Part shown: piece by piece, positions 1 to 13,378 of the stretch | Layout: each line of letters starts with the position of its first letter | Numbering within the stretch: the stretch's first letter is position 1 | From: Iris pallida | Taxonomy: Eukaryota; Streptophyta; Magnoliopsida; Asparagales; Iridaceae | Reading direction: 5' to 3' | NCBI GenBank assembly: GCA_029216955.1 | Contig: JANAVB010003400.1 | Location: forward strand, 18,658,492-18,722,491 | DNA: 64,000 nucleotides | The notes under the pieces: generated by a model | The model's input: only the letters and a program-made list of their open reading frames with translations | What the model was told of the DNA's origin: nothing | Database searches by the model: none | Position numbers and translations under genes: made by a program

Positions 1-118
1 TATATATATATTTTATATAATATATATATATATATCTATATATATATATATATATATATATAGTATAGAGAGGAGAGAGAGAGAGAGAGGGGGGGGGGGG
101 GGAGAGAGAGGAGAGACC
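1..118. repeat. (TA)n / (GA)n / G-run microsatellite
   Basis: The window opens with about 60 bp of TA dinucleotides, followed by GA repeats, a run of about 13 G and more GA. It may be the tail or edge of an element lying outside the window. Confidence 0.9.
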
Positions 119-1553
119 CCAAACATTTACTAGACCTTGAGCCCACAAACTATATTTATTTAAAACAATTTATATATTAGAAAATAGTACTTAATGGATT
201 AAAGCCTACACTATTAATACTAAGAAAATCCAAACATTTAATTCCCATCCCATAAAATTATAGAACCAAAAATATTAAATTGATTTTATTAAAGGCTTAA
301 AACCTAAACAAAATTCTTCAGCCCAAATTCAAAACTTAGCTTGATTAGGATTAAAGCTCGATGACATATTTGTTGTATCCTCCATGGAGGAGAGAGAACC
401 AAACCGAAGTTTGAAAAAAAGAAGAAAGCAATAAGAGGGAAAAAGAAATAGGAAATGTCACCGAGAGGGTCGATGATGACCGGTGTCAGAGAAAAGAACA
501 TCGAGGCAGTGCGACTCCAATGGCATCGATTCTAATCGAAGTGTTCACGCAGAGAAGAAAGGGGTTCAGATCCGGTTGCATGGAGGAAGGCGGTGGCTCA
601 AGATGACACCGGTGACTCAGAGAGCTGACGACATCGACTTTGGATAAAGCACAATAGCCAATCGATGGAGGTTAAGGAAAGTGGAGACCGATGGTAGAAG
701 GAAGTCGAAGATCGACAGGTCTTATGGTCGACCACGACGCTGGAGGAGCAGTGTGCTAGGCGGAGGTCGCTCGAGAATATCGAGCCTCGGCATGATCTGT
801 CGTCTACCAAAAATTTGGGTCTGGCGATTCCCGACGATAGAGAGGGCCGACGGAAAAGATAGCTCTAGCGATGCCGATTGTAGAAGGACTCGCTGAAAGG
901 CATCAGAAATGACGGATCGGATGGAGGATGAGCATGGGACCAGTCGGATGCTTACATCGGGGCGACAGAGGGGACGTAGCACCACGGGGAGGCGACAGCC
1001 GCCATCAGATGTAGGAAGCTCATCGGTGGTCGAGATCCAGTCCGAATGCAGAAAAGGTTAGAATTTGGGTTTGGGTGTTTGTGTTGATCACGATAATGGT
1101 TATGTTAGATATTTTGGGTTCTGTGGATCTAGAATGTGTTGGGGATGGTTCTGTCGACATGGACACAAGCCATGGGTTCACTGTGAAGTGTTGTGTCGAT
1201 ATGGGATGATGTTTTATTAGTTGTAACAGACTCAGAATAGTGGATATGACACTCGGGGTCGGACCTGAGGCTGGACACGTGGTTAACACGACAATGGTCA
1301 CAATCACGAATACACGGACATAATGGCTGGTGTTCTGATGTTGTTGGTGATAGGTGGATGGCTTTGTGTGAAGATGGGAAATTTATTTTAGAATTGTTTG
1401 GAGAAGCAAGGAGAAGGCTCTTCTTAAATGGGTTGAGCTTGGCTTGCTCCCCGGGTAAAGGGGAAAGGAAAGGAATCTTGGGAAGCTTCTAGAAGTTTCC
1501 CCAAGCAACTAATTACTTAATTAGTTCTAAGCACGCATTAGATATAACCCAAA
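119..1553. other. Unassigned intergenic DNA, no gene recognised
   Basis: No protein domain is recognisable on either strand. Positions 360-1040 are purine-rich with several short open frames that overlap each other on both strands and look random. The segment ends where a gypsy-type LTR terminus begins at 1554. It could be decayed internal sequence of the element owning that LTR, but no primer site or coding motif supports this. Confidence 0.5.
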
Positions 1554-2460
1554 TGTAATGCCCCGGTTCCAAAATACGTAGGACTAGGAATACGTCTACA
1601 TGCCAGTTACGTATCAAGTTGACTCCAGTCCTATTAGAATACGTATAAGTTGTCTAGAGGTTCGGTCAAATTATAACTAGCAATCCAACTATATCTCAAT
1701 CCACAGAATATCGTCTCAAGTGAGAACCAAGTGTACCAATGCTGATCAAACAGTAACACACTGATTCCACAATAATAAAAATACTAAGAAAGATATTATG
1801 TACCAAAGTTGGCCAGACCTTAGTACATCTGTTTGAACAAGCTCATGACAAAAGGTAAAGCTTGTAAAACTAAGCTAAAAAGTAGAATACAAGAAATGGA
1901 TAAAATATGAAATCATGATAAATATCTGAATCGAAAATAGTAACACTTCCATGATCGAAGAACTAACTCTGCATAAGTGACTACCTGGTGAGATCACCAG
2001 GTCCTCAGGGGGACATAGAAAGGTACATAATATACATGCCAAAGTAACAGTAAAGAAAGAATATAAATACTGAAGGGTAACTATCATAGGCATCTAAGTG
2101 AAATTGTAAGACCACTTTCCGATTTTTTTTAAAATTTTATTTATTTTTAGTTTTAAATATTTTCCTTGTTAGAAAATAAACTTTATTTTAATTCTATAAA
2201 AGATATTTTGGATGGCAAAGAGATTTGTCAAATTAATTTTAAAATAAATTTTTGTATTTATATAAATATATTCTAGAATTATTTGATTTAAACTTATAAA
2301 AATTCGTTTTAAACTTTGTTTGATAATAATATATAGTACTTAAATTATTGTTGTTATCAATTATAGGATTTAGATTTGATTAATCTAAATTATTGGATTT
2401 GAATCCGTAGAAAGATTTGATCATGAATCAAATTCTTTCCTATATAGGAAAACCCCACTC

Positions 2461-2470
2461 CTATATATAG
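2461..2470 (+). promoter_or_regulatory. TATA box of solo LTR B, telobox downstream
   Basis: CTATATATAG sits about 355 bp into the LTR, followed by a CA-rich leader. A telobox-like AAACCCTAACCCTAAAACC lies near 2707-2723, a motif common in plant promoters and 5' leaders. Promoter function is inferred from position and composition only. Confidence 0.5.
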
Positions 2471-4164
2471 GAGAGGCTTCCATATATTTTTCTCCACAAG
2501 ATTTCTTCAACACCATCACCCGAAAGCCATCTATATGACCAACCGTGTTCGTACATCATGTCTGTGTCCATCTCTATTCTCTTCAACTAAATTATATTAC
2601 AACTACATTCACTCCCGTGTCTGTCACACCGGACACAGTCACAATTCCTTCGTGTGTCACGCAAGACAAAAAACAATCCCGTCACAGCCACAGCCATCCA
2701 ATCTTAAAACCCTAACCCTAAAACCTAATTGGTCGCAGGCCAGCCAACTCCCCACCACTCGCCGGCGACCATCACCACCCCCGCCGCCGTGTTATGGGGA
2801 ACCCAGCACCGCCGCCCTTCTTTTTCGGCCGACCACCACAAACACTACCCTGTTCCACCATTACCATCGCCTATCACCTCCTCCTTGCCTCCGGTCATCT
2901 TCTCCAGCTGGTGCCCAACCATGAACTGCCTCATCTGAGCCTCGCCTCTAGCAGTGTCGTCGACGTCGCACCCGATGAATCATCGAGCCCCTGCCACCGG
3001 ATTTGCACCGGCCGCCACCTACCTCCTCCTGTGCTTCCCTACTGCGGAGAGCTTAAATCCTCCCAGTCCAGCACCGACTTCCATGGCCAGCCGCCACCGA
3101 ATATCCCGTGCCCTAGCCACCTGCCGCGCTGGCCCAACCTCAAGCGTCGCTCGCATTCAAACATCCTCCGTCGGTGCCTGACCCGAGAGTCGTTGCCTCC
3201 GCTAGCCTTCCTCGTAAGCCCGTCTCCCCATCGCTCTCCGCCGCTCTAGTTCAGCTCTCTCTCCCCACTCTTCATCATCCCCTCTCTTTACTTTTTCTCT
3301 ATCACCTCTCTCTCCCTATTCCTTAATAGTTAAGGATGGGAGCAGAGGTTTTATTTTAATTTAGTTATGATATAAATTAATTGAATTGTTGTTGTTAGCA
3401 GTATTATATTTACTAGTAAATATATGTGCTTTGTACGTATAATAAAATATTATCCAATTACAGTCAAATATCTCTTCTAACGCATGTGGTTAAGGTTGGA
3501 GGTATTCTTTTTTTTTAGTTGATTTTGATTTCCCATGTTGAATGTATATAACAAATTTAAACTTTTTTCAACAATTTTTACATGATTTAATTTTTTTTTA
3601 TAAATAAAATGGACCATAATATATATACGGCTTAGACGGCTCACTTTTGAGCCATTTTGAAGCCTTGTTATATAGTAGAAGATTAGTATTATTTTATTTA
3701 TAGAGTGAATAAGTCTACAGTATGTATTATTGTATAATCCTAGTATTATTATTGTCATTATTTATTAGTTATAGTCATTTCTAAATAAATATATATACTA
3801 GATAAATTTCTAAATTATATTCGTGACAACATATTAGGATTGGACCTTGAAGTTCTAAAATATATTATTCTATTATTTTTATGATATTTTGAATATGGTT
3901 TTAATCTAAAAAAAAATACTGTCGTGGTATTTTCTATCTAGTTAAATTATTTGTTAGAAGTGGGTTTAAAAGCCCTAAAATAAAAATATTATCTTATTTT
4001 TTGGTATTTTAAATATATGACTTCTGACCTACAAATATTATTGTTGTATTTTCTAAATTATAGTTTTTGACTTAAATATGATTTTTATGGTTTCCAAGAT
4101 ATTTACTAAAAATATTTCACTAATAAGTTTTCAAATATCATAAATAATTTCTAAATAGTTTATA

Positions 4165-4168
<4 letters not shown>

Positions 4169-4232
<64 letters not shown>
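4169..4232. repeat. (TA)n microsatellite inside solo LTR B
   Basis: About 64 bp of uninterrupted TA repeat. Confidence 0.95.
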
Positions 4233-4234
<2 letters not shown>

Positions 4235-7200
4235 CTATTAAAGAATTTCTTTTTATTAAACAAATTCTCTATTAGATTGGATTGATCTTGTCTGTGGCTA
4301 ATCATATTTCCTATTTACTTGCGAACTTGGACTTCTTCAAATCGACCCTAGGCTAATTGGACCATTCTTGACTCAATAGCATGGTCTGTTCCATCGCTAG
4401 AGGCCGTCTTGCATAGTTATGACAGCTGAACCTATTTTGTGCCATCATGATCAAGTCACAAGTCAACTACAACTTAACTTGAGGCAAATGTTCTTATTAC
4501 ATTATAATGCTATTCTTTATTATGTTTCATTGAGTATCCAGTTGAGATACGATTGTGATACGATAGACTTGTTATATGATTGCTTGTTTATTGATTATTT
4601 AGTAAGTCGGGAGGGAAAATAATCAGTAAGTATGTGAACAAACTCCAACGATTGTTATTGTGGATAGTTAAGTCATACACCTCACGTATGGGTTAGCCGT
4701 ACATTTTTATTGTGGATAGCCATCTATGATGTACCGTATTAGCCTAAGTCGTTCACATGTCGAAAGCTATTTCAAACACACTGTCGGTTTTACTTATACA
4801 TGTCCATTGCTAGTTGTCTCATTCATACGTTCTTGTTAGTAGTTTCTGGTACATGTTTATTGTTTCCAGTTTATATACATATTTTTTTTATTTTCTACTG
4901 TATCCTTACTTGTCTAGCTTATTTTGTATTAAGTTACATTATTGCAATAGGGTTATACTTTGCTCCTTTCCTGACTGGATCGTTGTTGGTGACTTAGCAT
5001 GCTTCCTACTTTTGTGCTATAGACCATACGGGGGAGATAGATATCTTGGAGTCTGACCTTATATTCTAGATAAAGTAGATAGTTTTTTTATTTAAACATT
5101 TGGCGGATTTGTTCCCGAATGTCATTTTCATGTATTATTGGATTTGTAAATAAAATAATTATTGTGAATGAACAATTAGATATGATTTTGTTGTATTTGA
5201 GATTGACATTGAGACCTAGACAGCGTACTACCGTTGATGCTGCGGTGTAGGCTGGACTTAGCTACGTACGCGTATCCGAAAAGCGAGTACGGGTCGTAAC
5301 AGAAATGCATGTGAGAACACTTTCCGGATATCAGACTTCAATTACTGAAGCTCACAAGCACCTCAGCAACTCACACCTAAGGCACCGTGTCGTGGTACCT
5401 TGTGCAAATGTGTCAAGATAACATCAAAGCTCTGCTACAGAGATAGTGGCAAACAACTAAAGAAACAACCGTCCCAGCTATAGAGACGAGGTCAAACATG
5501 TCAATGTAGCCTGATATTTCGATAATGTTCTCCCTATCCCATGTTCTAGTACTATCAAGTGAGTCATCTCATGTCAAGTATATCTCCAAACAAGTAACAA
5601 GTCATGTATCCTATCACGGAGTCCATAACCATGAATATCTTAAGTAAGACTATGTACCATGATCGTGTCAGTGTCCTGTAGTCTATCGTATCAATAAATA
5701 CTAATAAAATGCATTGCCATGCCTAATGTTGAAATCTGATATATACATACAGACATCGATAGCTGAATACCATTCAATGCTAAGTACCAACTAATCCTAC
5801 GTCTACAACATCTAGAGATAAAAATGAATGAACAAGAAAAATTGACAAAAATGACAAAAATACTGAAACTTTGGCAAGGTACACTTGTATGTAGTCTTCA
5901 AGTGTGAATATGATGGTCCGACTCCGGGATCCTCGCTAACACTGTCACGTACACCTAGAATAAATTCAACTATCAACGACATGTCTATGTCATACCATAT
6001 ATGGACTTACCATATATAAACTCAATTAATATATTCTACTAAACTAGTCACATTACATATTTAACCCAATCTAGTATATATGGTATTAAATCAAGTTGAT
6101 AAAGTAATATATTTGTAAAAAATATTATTTATTTCAGGAAAAATAGATTAAAATATTTTATAATAAAATTTTGACTATTTTATTCATAAGAAAACAATCA
6201 TCAAACTCCTATATTGATCCAAGATCAATATACATCAACTTGTCGAATAGTTTTGTACCCGAAATGATCATTTTAAACAAATAATAATTCTAGAATAATT
6301 CTGTAAAATAGATAAAAATATGATTCTCATGATAAAATACTCATCATAATTATTTTAGAAAAGTTCCATATAGTACCGAGTCCAAAAAGAGTCTAGATTC
6401 TAAGATGTTCCGAAAATGACATGATGGAAACGGATTTTAATAAAATATAAAATCTCAATAAAATAATCCACAAGCATATTTGACTGATAGAACAAGGTGT
6501 CAAGAGTGATACCAAAAAAATTAAAGTGGTCGAAATGCTCCGCAAGTCGCCGAAAACTCACACACAACAAGATTGGATCAGCCTGGACACACGTTCGTAA
6601 ACGGACACCCTAGACAAACCATGTGGAACCAGGTGGACGGCCAATTAGAGATCGAAGTAGACATGTAGGGCTAAAAGTTAGTTTTCGTTTCGTGGCAAAC
6701 GAACAAAAAAAGTAGATAAAATACAGTGTCGAAATGAACAAACCTGGGTTCAAAATTTTCATTACAGCTGAGAATAACCTTCAAGTTCGTACATCAAATG
6801 ACCAAACGAGTAGATAAGACTCCTCAGGGGCATGTAGGGTTTAAGAGGGGTCGCTTAGGGTCATGTCACGACCCGCACCCTAGAGTAAGGGCACGAGAAG
6901 TGGGTACGTCCAGCCTACGCCGCAGTGTCGGTGGTAGAACGCTGTCCTAGGTCACAACATCTAACAATATAAGGTGATGCCCAGTTATACTTCCCGAATG
7001 GGGGTGACATAACAGAATACAATCTCAATCACATCTAGGGTAGAAGTACGATAAGATAGATAGAAAGATACGAAATCCAAATCCACAAGACATATAATAG
7101 AGAGATGATACTAAGTGCCTAAGATACAACTCAACAATATCCAGAATATACAGATCCCAATATACAACTCAAACTCAAATGACAAGAAAATAATATAAGC

Positions 7201-8096
7201 CTAGACTAGGGAGCCCCAGTCTCTACAGCTAGAGGATCCGGCTGGAAGTCCGGGTCACAAGTGTCGTCTACAGCTGTCCCATAATAGGTGTCTACGCAGG
7301 CCTCATCCTCATCCTCTGTAAAATTTTCAACAGGGTCCAGTCAGGAGAGGAGCGAGCACAATACATCTCACGCAGATCATAACAGGTTAGAAAATATAAC
7401 GTGCAATAGAGTAAGATACATGAAACGCTGAAAGAAGATGTATATGAAAAAACAGAAGGATATGATAATAGAAAATATCTATATATGATAAGTAAGAACT
7501 GTAAGCAATATGTGATTTAGAGTACAATATGGTTATGTAAACGGGTTAGGTTATACAATAAAATGGGACTCCTTTGTACGTGGGTGTACAATGGACATAT
7601 ACAATTTCTTATACAATAGGATTGATCACATAACCATTTCTACTTTCCCTCCCCAATCAATACACAAGGATCCAATTCAGTTACGTTACCTTATACAATG
7701 GCTTGTACAATGGCTTGTACAATAGAGCTCAATGTGATAATGAGAGTACAATATGCACAATGAGTGTACAATGATAAGGGTATTCAATAAATACAATATG
7801 TTAGTGAAACGCACATAACAATATGTATTTAGTGAACACAAAGGAGATAACATCGCAAAAGAAGATCCATATAGTACCAATCCGTGTTACCAATGTATCA
7901 GCATCAAGTAAATTAATCTATGGCAAGAATAGACGTTCTAGCAAGTATGAAACGGTCAGAGAATGTACTCGCCTGATCTCCTGAATGTCTGAAGTAAATG
8001 TACTGTCCGAGATGAGGTACCTGACTCCTAGTTAGAGCAACACAAGTCAAGATGTATACAGGGGATGATAAATGTAATCTATAATGCATCTGCATG

Positions 8097-8235
8097 CTGT
8101 CTAGGTCAAACTAGACTAAAGTCAACACTTGGTCAACTCTAGTCAACTACACTAGTCAAACTAGGTCAACTAGGTCAAGTCCTAGCCCAACAAGTCTAAC
8201 AAGTCTCACTAGGCCTAACCAAGACTAAACAAGTC
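8097..8235. repeat. Degenerate CTAGGTCAA / AAGTCTAAC direct repeats
   Basis: About 140 bp built from short variants of CTAGGTCAA, ACTAGTCAA and AAGTCTAAC within LTR C. No gene is seen. Confidence 0.75.
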
Positions 8236-8569
8236 TAACTAGACTCTCACTAGGCAACAGACACATCATAGGCCATATACCTATGTAGAGTCATAACCAT
8301 GTAGGTCATGAGCTAATACCACATAGCAATATAGGTCAAAAACCATATATAGATATATATCACTATTCACATATTAGTATATAGATATCTACACATACCA
8401 AGGAAATGTGCCTAATCACATTAGCTATTACACATAGAAAATTCCCATATCCTACTCTACCATCTAGATATCCACATTCGGTTAGGCATTGGTATATACT
8501 CATAGGCATACATATATGTGTATTATATATACATAGAGAGGGGGAACTATGAGATATGTGTGTATCTAA

Positions 8570-9360
8570 AGGGGAAAACTATGTGTGTGAATGTTAGAGT
8601 GAGATTGTGTGTGACAGAAAAAATGTGGAATGTGTGTGAAACATATGTGTTAGTGTCACAGGAATGTGTGTGATGTATGTGTGTTCAGGTGACAGGAAAT
8701 GAGTGTGTGTCTGTGTAAATGATACATTGTGTGTGACTGCAATTAACCTGTGCTAACAGGAACATGTGGGTGCATTTAGTCATTTGGAAAGTGGCAGGAA
8801 ATGTACACTAGAGTGTGTGGACTGTCACATGAGATTGTGTGAGGGTGTGTGTGTGTTCAGTCATACAAAACAGTGTGTGTATGGGAACAAAAGTGTGTGA
8901 TCTGCTAAACAAGAATATATATGTGTTAACAGTTAACAGGGAAATAATGGGTGTTGCAAGAAATAAAAACCAGTGTAGTGTGGATGAACATTTGTGTGTG
9001 TGAGTGTCAATAGAATATAGAGTGTGTGTTAGAGTGTGCCACAGGGTATGTGAACCTGTGTGTTCACAGGAATAGATTGAAACATGTGTGGTGAACCTGT
9101 GTGTTCAGTGTCACAGGAATATGAGTGTTAGCAGGACATGTGCCAGTGTCAATAGAAATATACAATGTGTGTGGACTGTAACACATGTGAGGGAGATCAT
9201 AAAACAGTGTGTAGTGTACATAGGAACATAGGGTGTTAGAGTGTAAACCTGTGTGTTCAGTCCTACAAAACAGTGTGTGTAGTATTCAGTCATAGGGAAT
9301 GTGTGTATATCTGTACAGGTGATAGGAAATGAGTGTGTCAAACATTTGAATGTGTTAACA
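8570..9360. repeat. GT-rich cryptic repeat (GTGTGT with CAGGAA spacers)
   Basis: Roughly 800 bp alternating GTGTGTG tracts with words such as CCTGTGTGTTCAG and ACAGGAA. It is strongly strand-biased (GT on plus) and not a perfect tandem array. Short open frames here are composition artefacts. Confidence 0.8.
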
Positions 9361-10213
9361 GGGTATGATCTCAGGATTTATTCAGTGAAAGAATTGACAG
9401 GGACATGCAACAACCATTCAACCCCATTCGAAAACCAATTCAAAACCAAGATCCCATTTCTCTTGAAAACAACCTAATCTATCATGCAAATCAGATATAG
9501 CTGTAGCTAATACATTTGTGGAATCAAAAGTGGCAAATTAATCATCACTCAAATCAGTTTAAAAAGGGGATTTAAAATCGGAATTTCAAGAATAGGAATG
9601 TATTAGTCAACAAAATGGGAGATCCAAATCGAATTCAAACTTCAACTAAATGATCAATCGATGGTTGGTAAACATAACACTACATGTGCTTGTGTCCCTC
9701 AACCCATCTTGTGTCCATCAAAGTGTCCCAAACGTGTCCAAAACTCAAACAACCCAAAATAGTACAAACTGGACAGCAATCATCGTGCACGTGTTCACTG
9801 TGTTCGTGGACACGACACGAATTAGGACACGTGCTCGTGCACACGTGTACGCCCACACTAGGGCTACACACTCGTGTCAACACGAGGTGTCCAAGCTGTG
9901 TCTAGACACGACACGAAGGCCGTATCAGTGCACAAAATCACGTGTGTGCAGTGTAGTGTGTGACCAGTGCAGCCTCAATTCCGTGTCCGACACAAAACGA
10001 GGTGCACTAAAACTTTGGGGGAGTATGCGCAGACACTGCCCCCGTGTCTATGCCATGTTTGGCGTGTCAAAGTGTTGTGTGCAGGGCATATAGGATACGT
10101 GGTAGCAGGGAAGCCAACTGCGTGCGCGCGGGGGTGTGTCCACGGGTCCAGTACGACCCCGACACGACATGAGACATGTTCAGAACATTAGAAACGTGTA
10201 AGCGACATTAAAA

Positions 10214-10275
<62 letters not shown>

Positions 10276-10338
10276 ATATATATTTTATATATATTTTATA
10301 TATATATATATATTTATATATATTTATAGTTATATTTA

Positions 10339-10386
<48 letters not shown>
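10214..10386. repeat. (TA)n microsatellite, target of the Sirevirus
   Basis: Long TA repeat with a few TATTTATA interruptions. It resumes at 32193 beyond the Sirevirus, so the element inserted into it. Confidence 0.95.
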
Positions 10387-10391
<5 letters not shown>

Positions 10392-11447
10392 GCCCATTGG
10401 CCATGGTCAAACCTGATTTTAATAATTGATCAAACTCTGTCTCGATATAAATACAAGGCAATTCAGATGTTTACCTACGACCTTTTGGATACTGCTCAAC
10501 GATGGATATCTACTATGTTCAAGACCGAAGCTGTTTGCCATTCAGAATGTATTTCCTTCAAAGCAATGTAATTTTTTATTTTATTGAGTCTAGGAATACA
10601 TTGTACACCAAGTCGTACTGGCAAATAGGCTGTCTGGAATCGTTTTTCAAAATCACCCTATCCTTTTAAAAATGACCTATGTTTTTGAAAAATATCATTT
10701 TTACAAAAAGCTTCTGAAGGACTTTTCAAAAAGTCAAAATGATTTTTCTCAAAATCAACTGGCAGAACCCTAGCAGAACTCGGCCAGAGTTCGGCAAAGT
10801 TGAACATTATGTGAACGTTTGATTTTGAACTTGGTTACCCTTCAGTTGCGGTTTGTTACAAAGAGTTCTGCCCGAATTCTGTCAGAGTTCTGTCTTTGGA
10901 AAAAGTATAAATAGAGAAGGATTTCAATCATTTCAAATCACCAATTCACTTTCAATCTCTTCTCTTCTAAAGCTTATATTTTCTCCAAAGAGTTCTCAAA
11001 AGCTTATATTTTTAAATTCCAAGCCAATTACAATCCTCTAGTCGATTTGCCAGTGCGGTACGGTCTAGAAGTTTCAGAGAGGTTGTAATCAGAGGCTTGA
11101 TTGAAGATACAACTCTTCACAATTGAAGTTGGTCGAGTTCTTCGTATCAAAGCTCGCGTCTGTAGAAGTTGCAAGGACTTCGTTTGAAAACTTGCAGAAT
11201 TTTCCAATAGTGGATTCAACTGGAAGCTAGAGTTCTTCCGACTGGACTAGTCCTCACAAGAGGGAAACCAGTATAAATCTCGGTGTTTGCATTTGCCTTC
11301 TGATCACTTTTCATTACTGTTATTTACTTTGTGATTATTTTTATATCTGTGATCTAACTGCTAACGAGATTTTTAATTAGTAATATTCCGCTGCCTACTC
11401 TATTCACCCCCCTCTAGAGTATTCTGCTTTACAATTTCGTTCCTACA
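10387..11447 (+). repeat. Sirevirus 5' LTR
   Basis: It runs from TGTTGGCCCATTGG to TTCCTACA and is followed by the PBS. U3 holds two clusters of 11-bp GARTTCKG-type units (10776-10797 and 10863-10895) and a TATAAATA box at 10906-10913. The end contains CACCCCCCTCTAGAG, a common copia LTR tail. Confidence 0.93.
10863..10913 (+). promoter_or_regulatory. Sirevirus LTR promoter: three 11-bp units plus TATA box
   Basis: Three 11-bp units (GAGTTCTGCCC, GAATTCTGTCA, GAGTTCTGTCT) end a few bases before TATAAATA (10906-10913). The 3' LTR copy has four units, and this 11-bp difference equals the whole LTR length difference. Promoter role is inferred from the TATA position and the LTR context. Confidence 0.75.
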
Positions 11448-11449
11448 AT

Positions 11450-11461
11450 TGGTATCAGAGC
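11450..11461 (+). promoter_or_regulatory. Primer binding site, tRNA-iMet
   Basis: TGGTATCAGAGC lies 2 bp after the 5' LTR and complements the 3' end of plant initiator methionine tRNA. It primes minus-strand DNA synthesis. Confidence 0.93.
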
Positions 11462-11530
11462 GGGTTAAACAGGTAAAGTAAGGTAAAATTGCAGTTATAT
11501 TCAATTGTTATATAGATCACAGCATTACAC

Positions 11531-13378
11531 ATGGCAACTGTGAAATTCATAAGTGAAGGCCAAGCCACAAACAGACCTCCACTATTTGACGGCACAAATT
11601 ACACTTATTGGAAAACACGTATGAGTTTCTTTCTAAAATTTCTTGATTTTGACTTATGGTCTGTAGTTATTGATGGCTATAAAAAGCCCCCTCGTATTAA
11701 TGTTGATGGAGTTTTAGTTGAAAAACCCCATGACAAATATACAGAGGAGGAAAAGAAAAAGGCCAGTCTTGACGCACGTGCTATTAACGCTTTATTTTGT
11801 GCTTTAGACAGAACTGAATTCAACAGGGTGTCTACTTGCACAACATCAAACGAAGTGTAGAAACTTCTCGAAGTAACCCACGAAGGAACAACACAAGTCA
11901 AGGAGTCAAAGATCAGCAGACTTACTCAGGAGTACGAGGCGTTCAAAATGAAGCCAAGTGAATCAGTCACTCAGATGTTTACAAAATTCTTGGATATTGT
12001 AAATCCTTTGTCTTCATTAGGCAAGGATTACAGTAACCATGAGAAGATTCGCAAACTTCTACAATCTCTTACAAAAAAGTGGATTCCAAAGGCTACAGCA
12101 ATCATTGAAGGGAACAACCTCTCAACAATGTCTCTGGAAACACTCATGGGTAAGCTACTCACTCACGAGTTAGAACTTCAAGACTTTGAAGATGCTACAC
12201 CAAAGGAGAAGTCAGAGAAGTCGATCGCTCTCAAGGCTCAACATAGAAGAACTGTCGAAGACGACTCTGATGACAGCGACTCCGACTCTGAAGATCAAGC
12301 TCTTCTGGTAAGAAAATTCAAGAAGTTCATGAGTTTTAACAGGAGAACAAAAGACAGCAACAACAACAATGAGGAAGATCCTATTTGCTACGGATGCAAG
12401 AAGAAAAGTCACATGAAGAAAGACTGTCCAACAGCATCATCATCAAAGAAAAGCAGCAAATATGACAAAAGCTACCTGAAGAAATCTACATCAAGGAAGT
12501 ACGCCAACACAAGCATATGGCATGAAAGTAAAGCCAACGACTCAGAAGACGAACAATCAGATGACGCTGTAAATGTATGCTTGATGGCTTGCGATCAGGT
12601 AATCACTAATCCTTTATTTGACCCTTATGATGATTTCACATTTGAGCAACTAGGAGAGGCTTTCAGTGACCTGCTAAATGATTACAGGAAACTGCATAGT
12701 AAATATAAAACCTCTAAGAAGGTACTCAAAGAGTACAAAGGTGAAATAGAAAGACTTACCGACCTACTAGATCATGTTAGAGATAATGACTCTTCAAATG
12801 AGTCTGGTGAGCTTTCATCTATTAAGCTGTTGTTATACGAGACTGTTAAGCTATCCGAAGAAAAAGACCAAACTATTATCCAGTTAAAGAAAGACCTATC
12901 TAAGGAGAGAAAGAGTCTCCAGTGTGCACAGGTCAGATTAGAATCACTCACATCTGACTATACTAGATTATATAACACTTCCAAAAAGTTGAAAATTAGT
13001 TTAGGAAAACGGCCAGAAGTTGCTGCTTCCTATTTTAACACGTGTCAAATACCGAATCATCGGAACACGCCCAACACTGTCAGACCAAACCATACCAAAA
13101 CTATGCCCAAGAAGACAAATAGGCATGCATTCTTCTATACTAGAAAACCAAAACCTACCAATCATGCACCTCACACTACTCTCAACACTCAACATGCTAA
13201 ATGTCATTATTGTGGCCTCATTGGTCATATATCTTCTGCATGTAGAATCAAAAAGTTAGTAGATTTAAATGTTTATGCATGGATACCAAAAATTAACCAG
13301 TCAGGACCCTACAAGAAATGGGTACCAAGAGTTTCATCTGTAAATTATTTTGTAGGTGGGACCTCCTTCACATGCTAG
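11531..13378 (+). pseudogene. Sirevirus gag (broken)
   Basis: Copia gag, the capsid/nucleocapsid precursor. The start is the ATG 70 bp after the PBS. An early PPLFDGTNYTYWKTRM motif is the typical copia gag N-terminus. Two CCHC zinc knuckles follow: CYGCKKKSHMKKDC (about 12388-12429) and CHYCGLIGHISSAC (about 13202-13243), with an acidic Asp/Ser stretch before the first and a lysine/glutamate-rich, probably coiled-coil, segment between them. A TAG at 11858-11860 interrupts the frame, which otherwise continues unchanged to 13378. Protease lies in another frame, so a frameshift separates gag and pol near 13330-13378. This could be a decay indel or a feature of the family; I cannot tell. Confidence 0.9.

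Larger units (their letters stand above)
2105..5301 (+). mobile_element. Solo LTR B (gypsy-type), TSD GAAAT
   Basis: This 3197-bp sequence starts TGTAAGACC and ends GGGTCGTAACA. It is flanked by the perfect 5-bp duplication GAAAT (2100-2104 and 5302-5306), and LTR A continues on both sides. There is no internal region, so it is a solo LTR left by recombination. Sense orientation is plus, from the TATA-like CTATATATAG at 2461 and a leader-like stretch after it. Positions 2530-3250 are C/T-rich with proline-rich frames that overlap in several registers and are not credible genes. AT-rich DNA fills 3340-4250. Confidence 0.88.
1554..6863 (-). mobile_element. Gypsy-type LTR A, interrupted
   Basis: A terminus beginning TGTAATGCCCCGG at 1554 opens a long LTR-like sequence that resumes after a younger solo LTR (2105-5301) and runs to 6863. 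It is related along its length to the solo LTR at 47214-50964: both share the start (CCAAAATAC.TAGGAC), the AGATCACCAGGTCCTCAG block (1991 and 47620) and the block near 6650/49870 around AAGTAGA.A..TAGGGCT. By analogy with the coding gypsy element in this window, the TGT.ACG.CC end is the 3' end in sense orientation, so the LTR is on the minus strand. Its expected remaining roughly 850 bp is missing beyond 6863, where LTR C starts. Confidence 0.7.
6864..10386 (-). mobile_element. Gypsy-type LTR C (same family as LTR B, inverted)
   Basis: It starts TGTCACGACCCG at 6864 and matches the reverse complement of the end of solo LTR B over several blocks, such as TCCAGCCTAC.CCGCAG and CCAGTCAGGA.AGGAGC. 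In sense it therefore lies on the minus strand. It contains a CTAGGTCAA-type direct repeat zone (8097-8235), a GT-rich zone (8570-9360) and a zone crowded with CGTGT/ACACG words (9690-10190). It runs into the (TA)n that the Sirevirus entered, and its other terminus is probably GGATTACA at 32278. No matching TSD is visible (GGTCA on the left, GAATC on the right), so it is not a clean solo LTR. Confidence 0.65.

Noticed and set aside
2535..3249. Proline/serine-rich frames of 129 and 151 codons
   Set aside because: Three overlapping frames in C-rich LTR sequence with no recognisable domain; more likely leader of the LTR transcript.
9650..10191. Frames of 60-147 codons on both strands
   Set aside because: The CGTGT/ACACG-rich zone has few stops by composition; no domain and overlapping frames.
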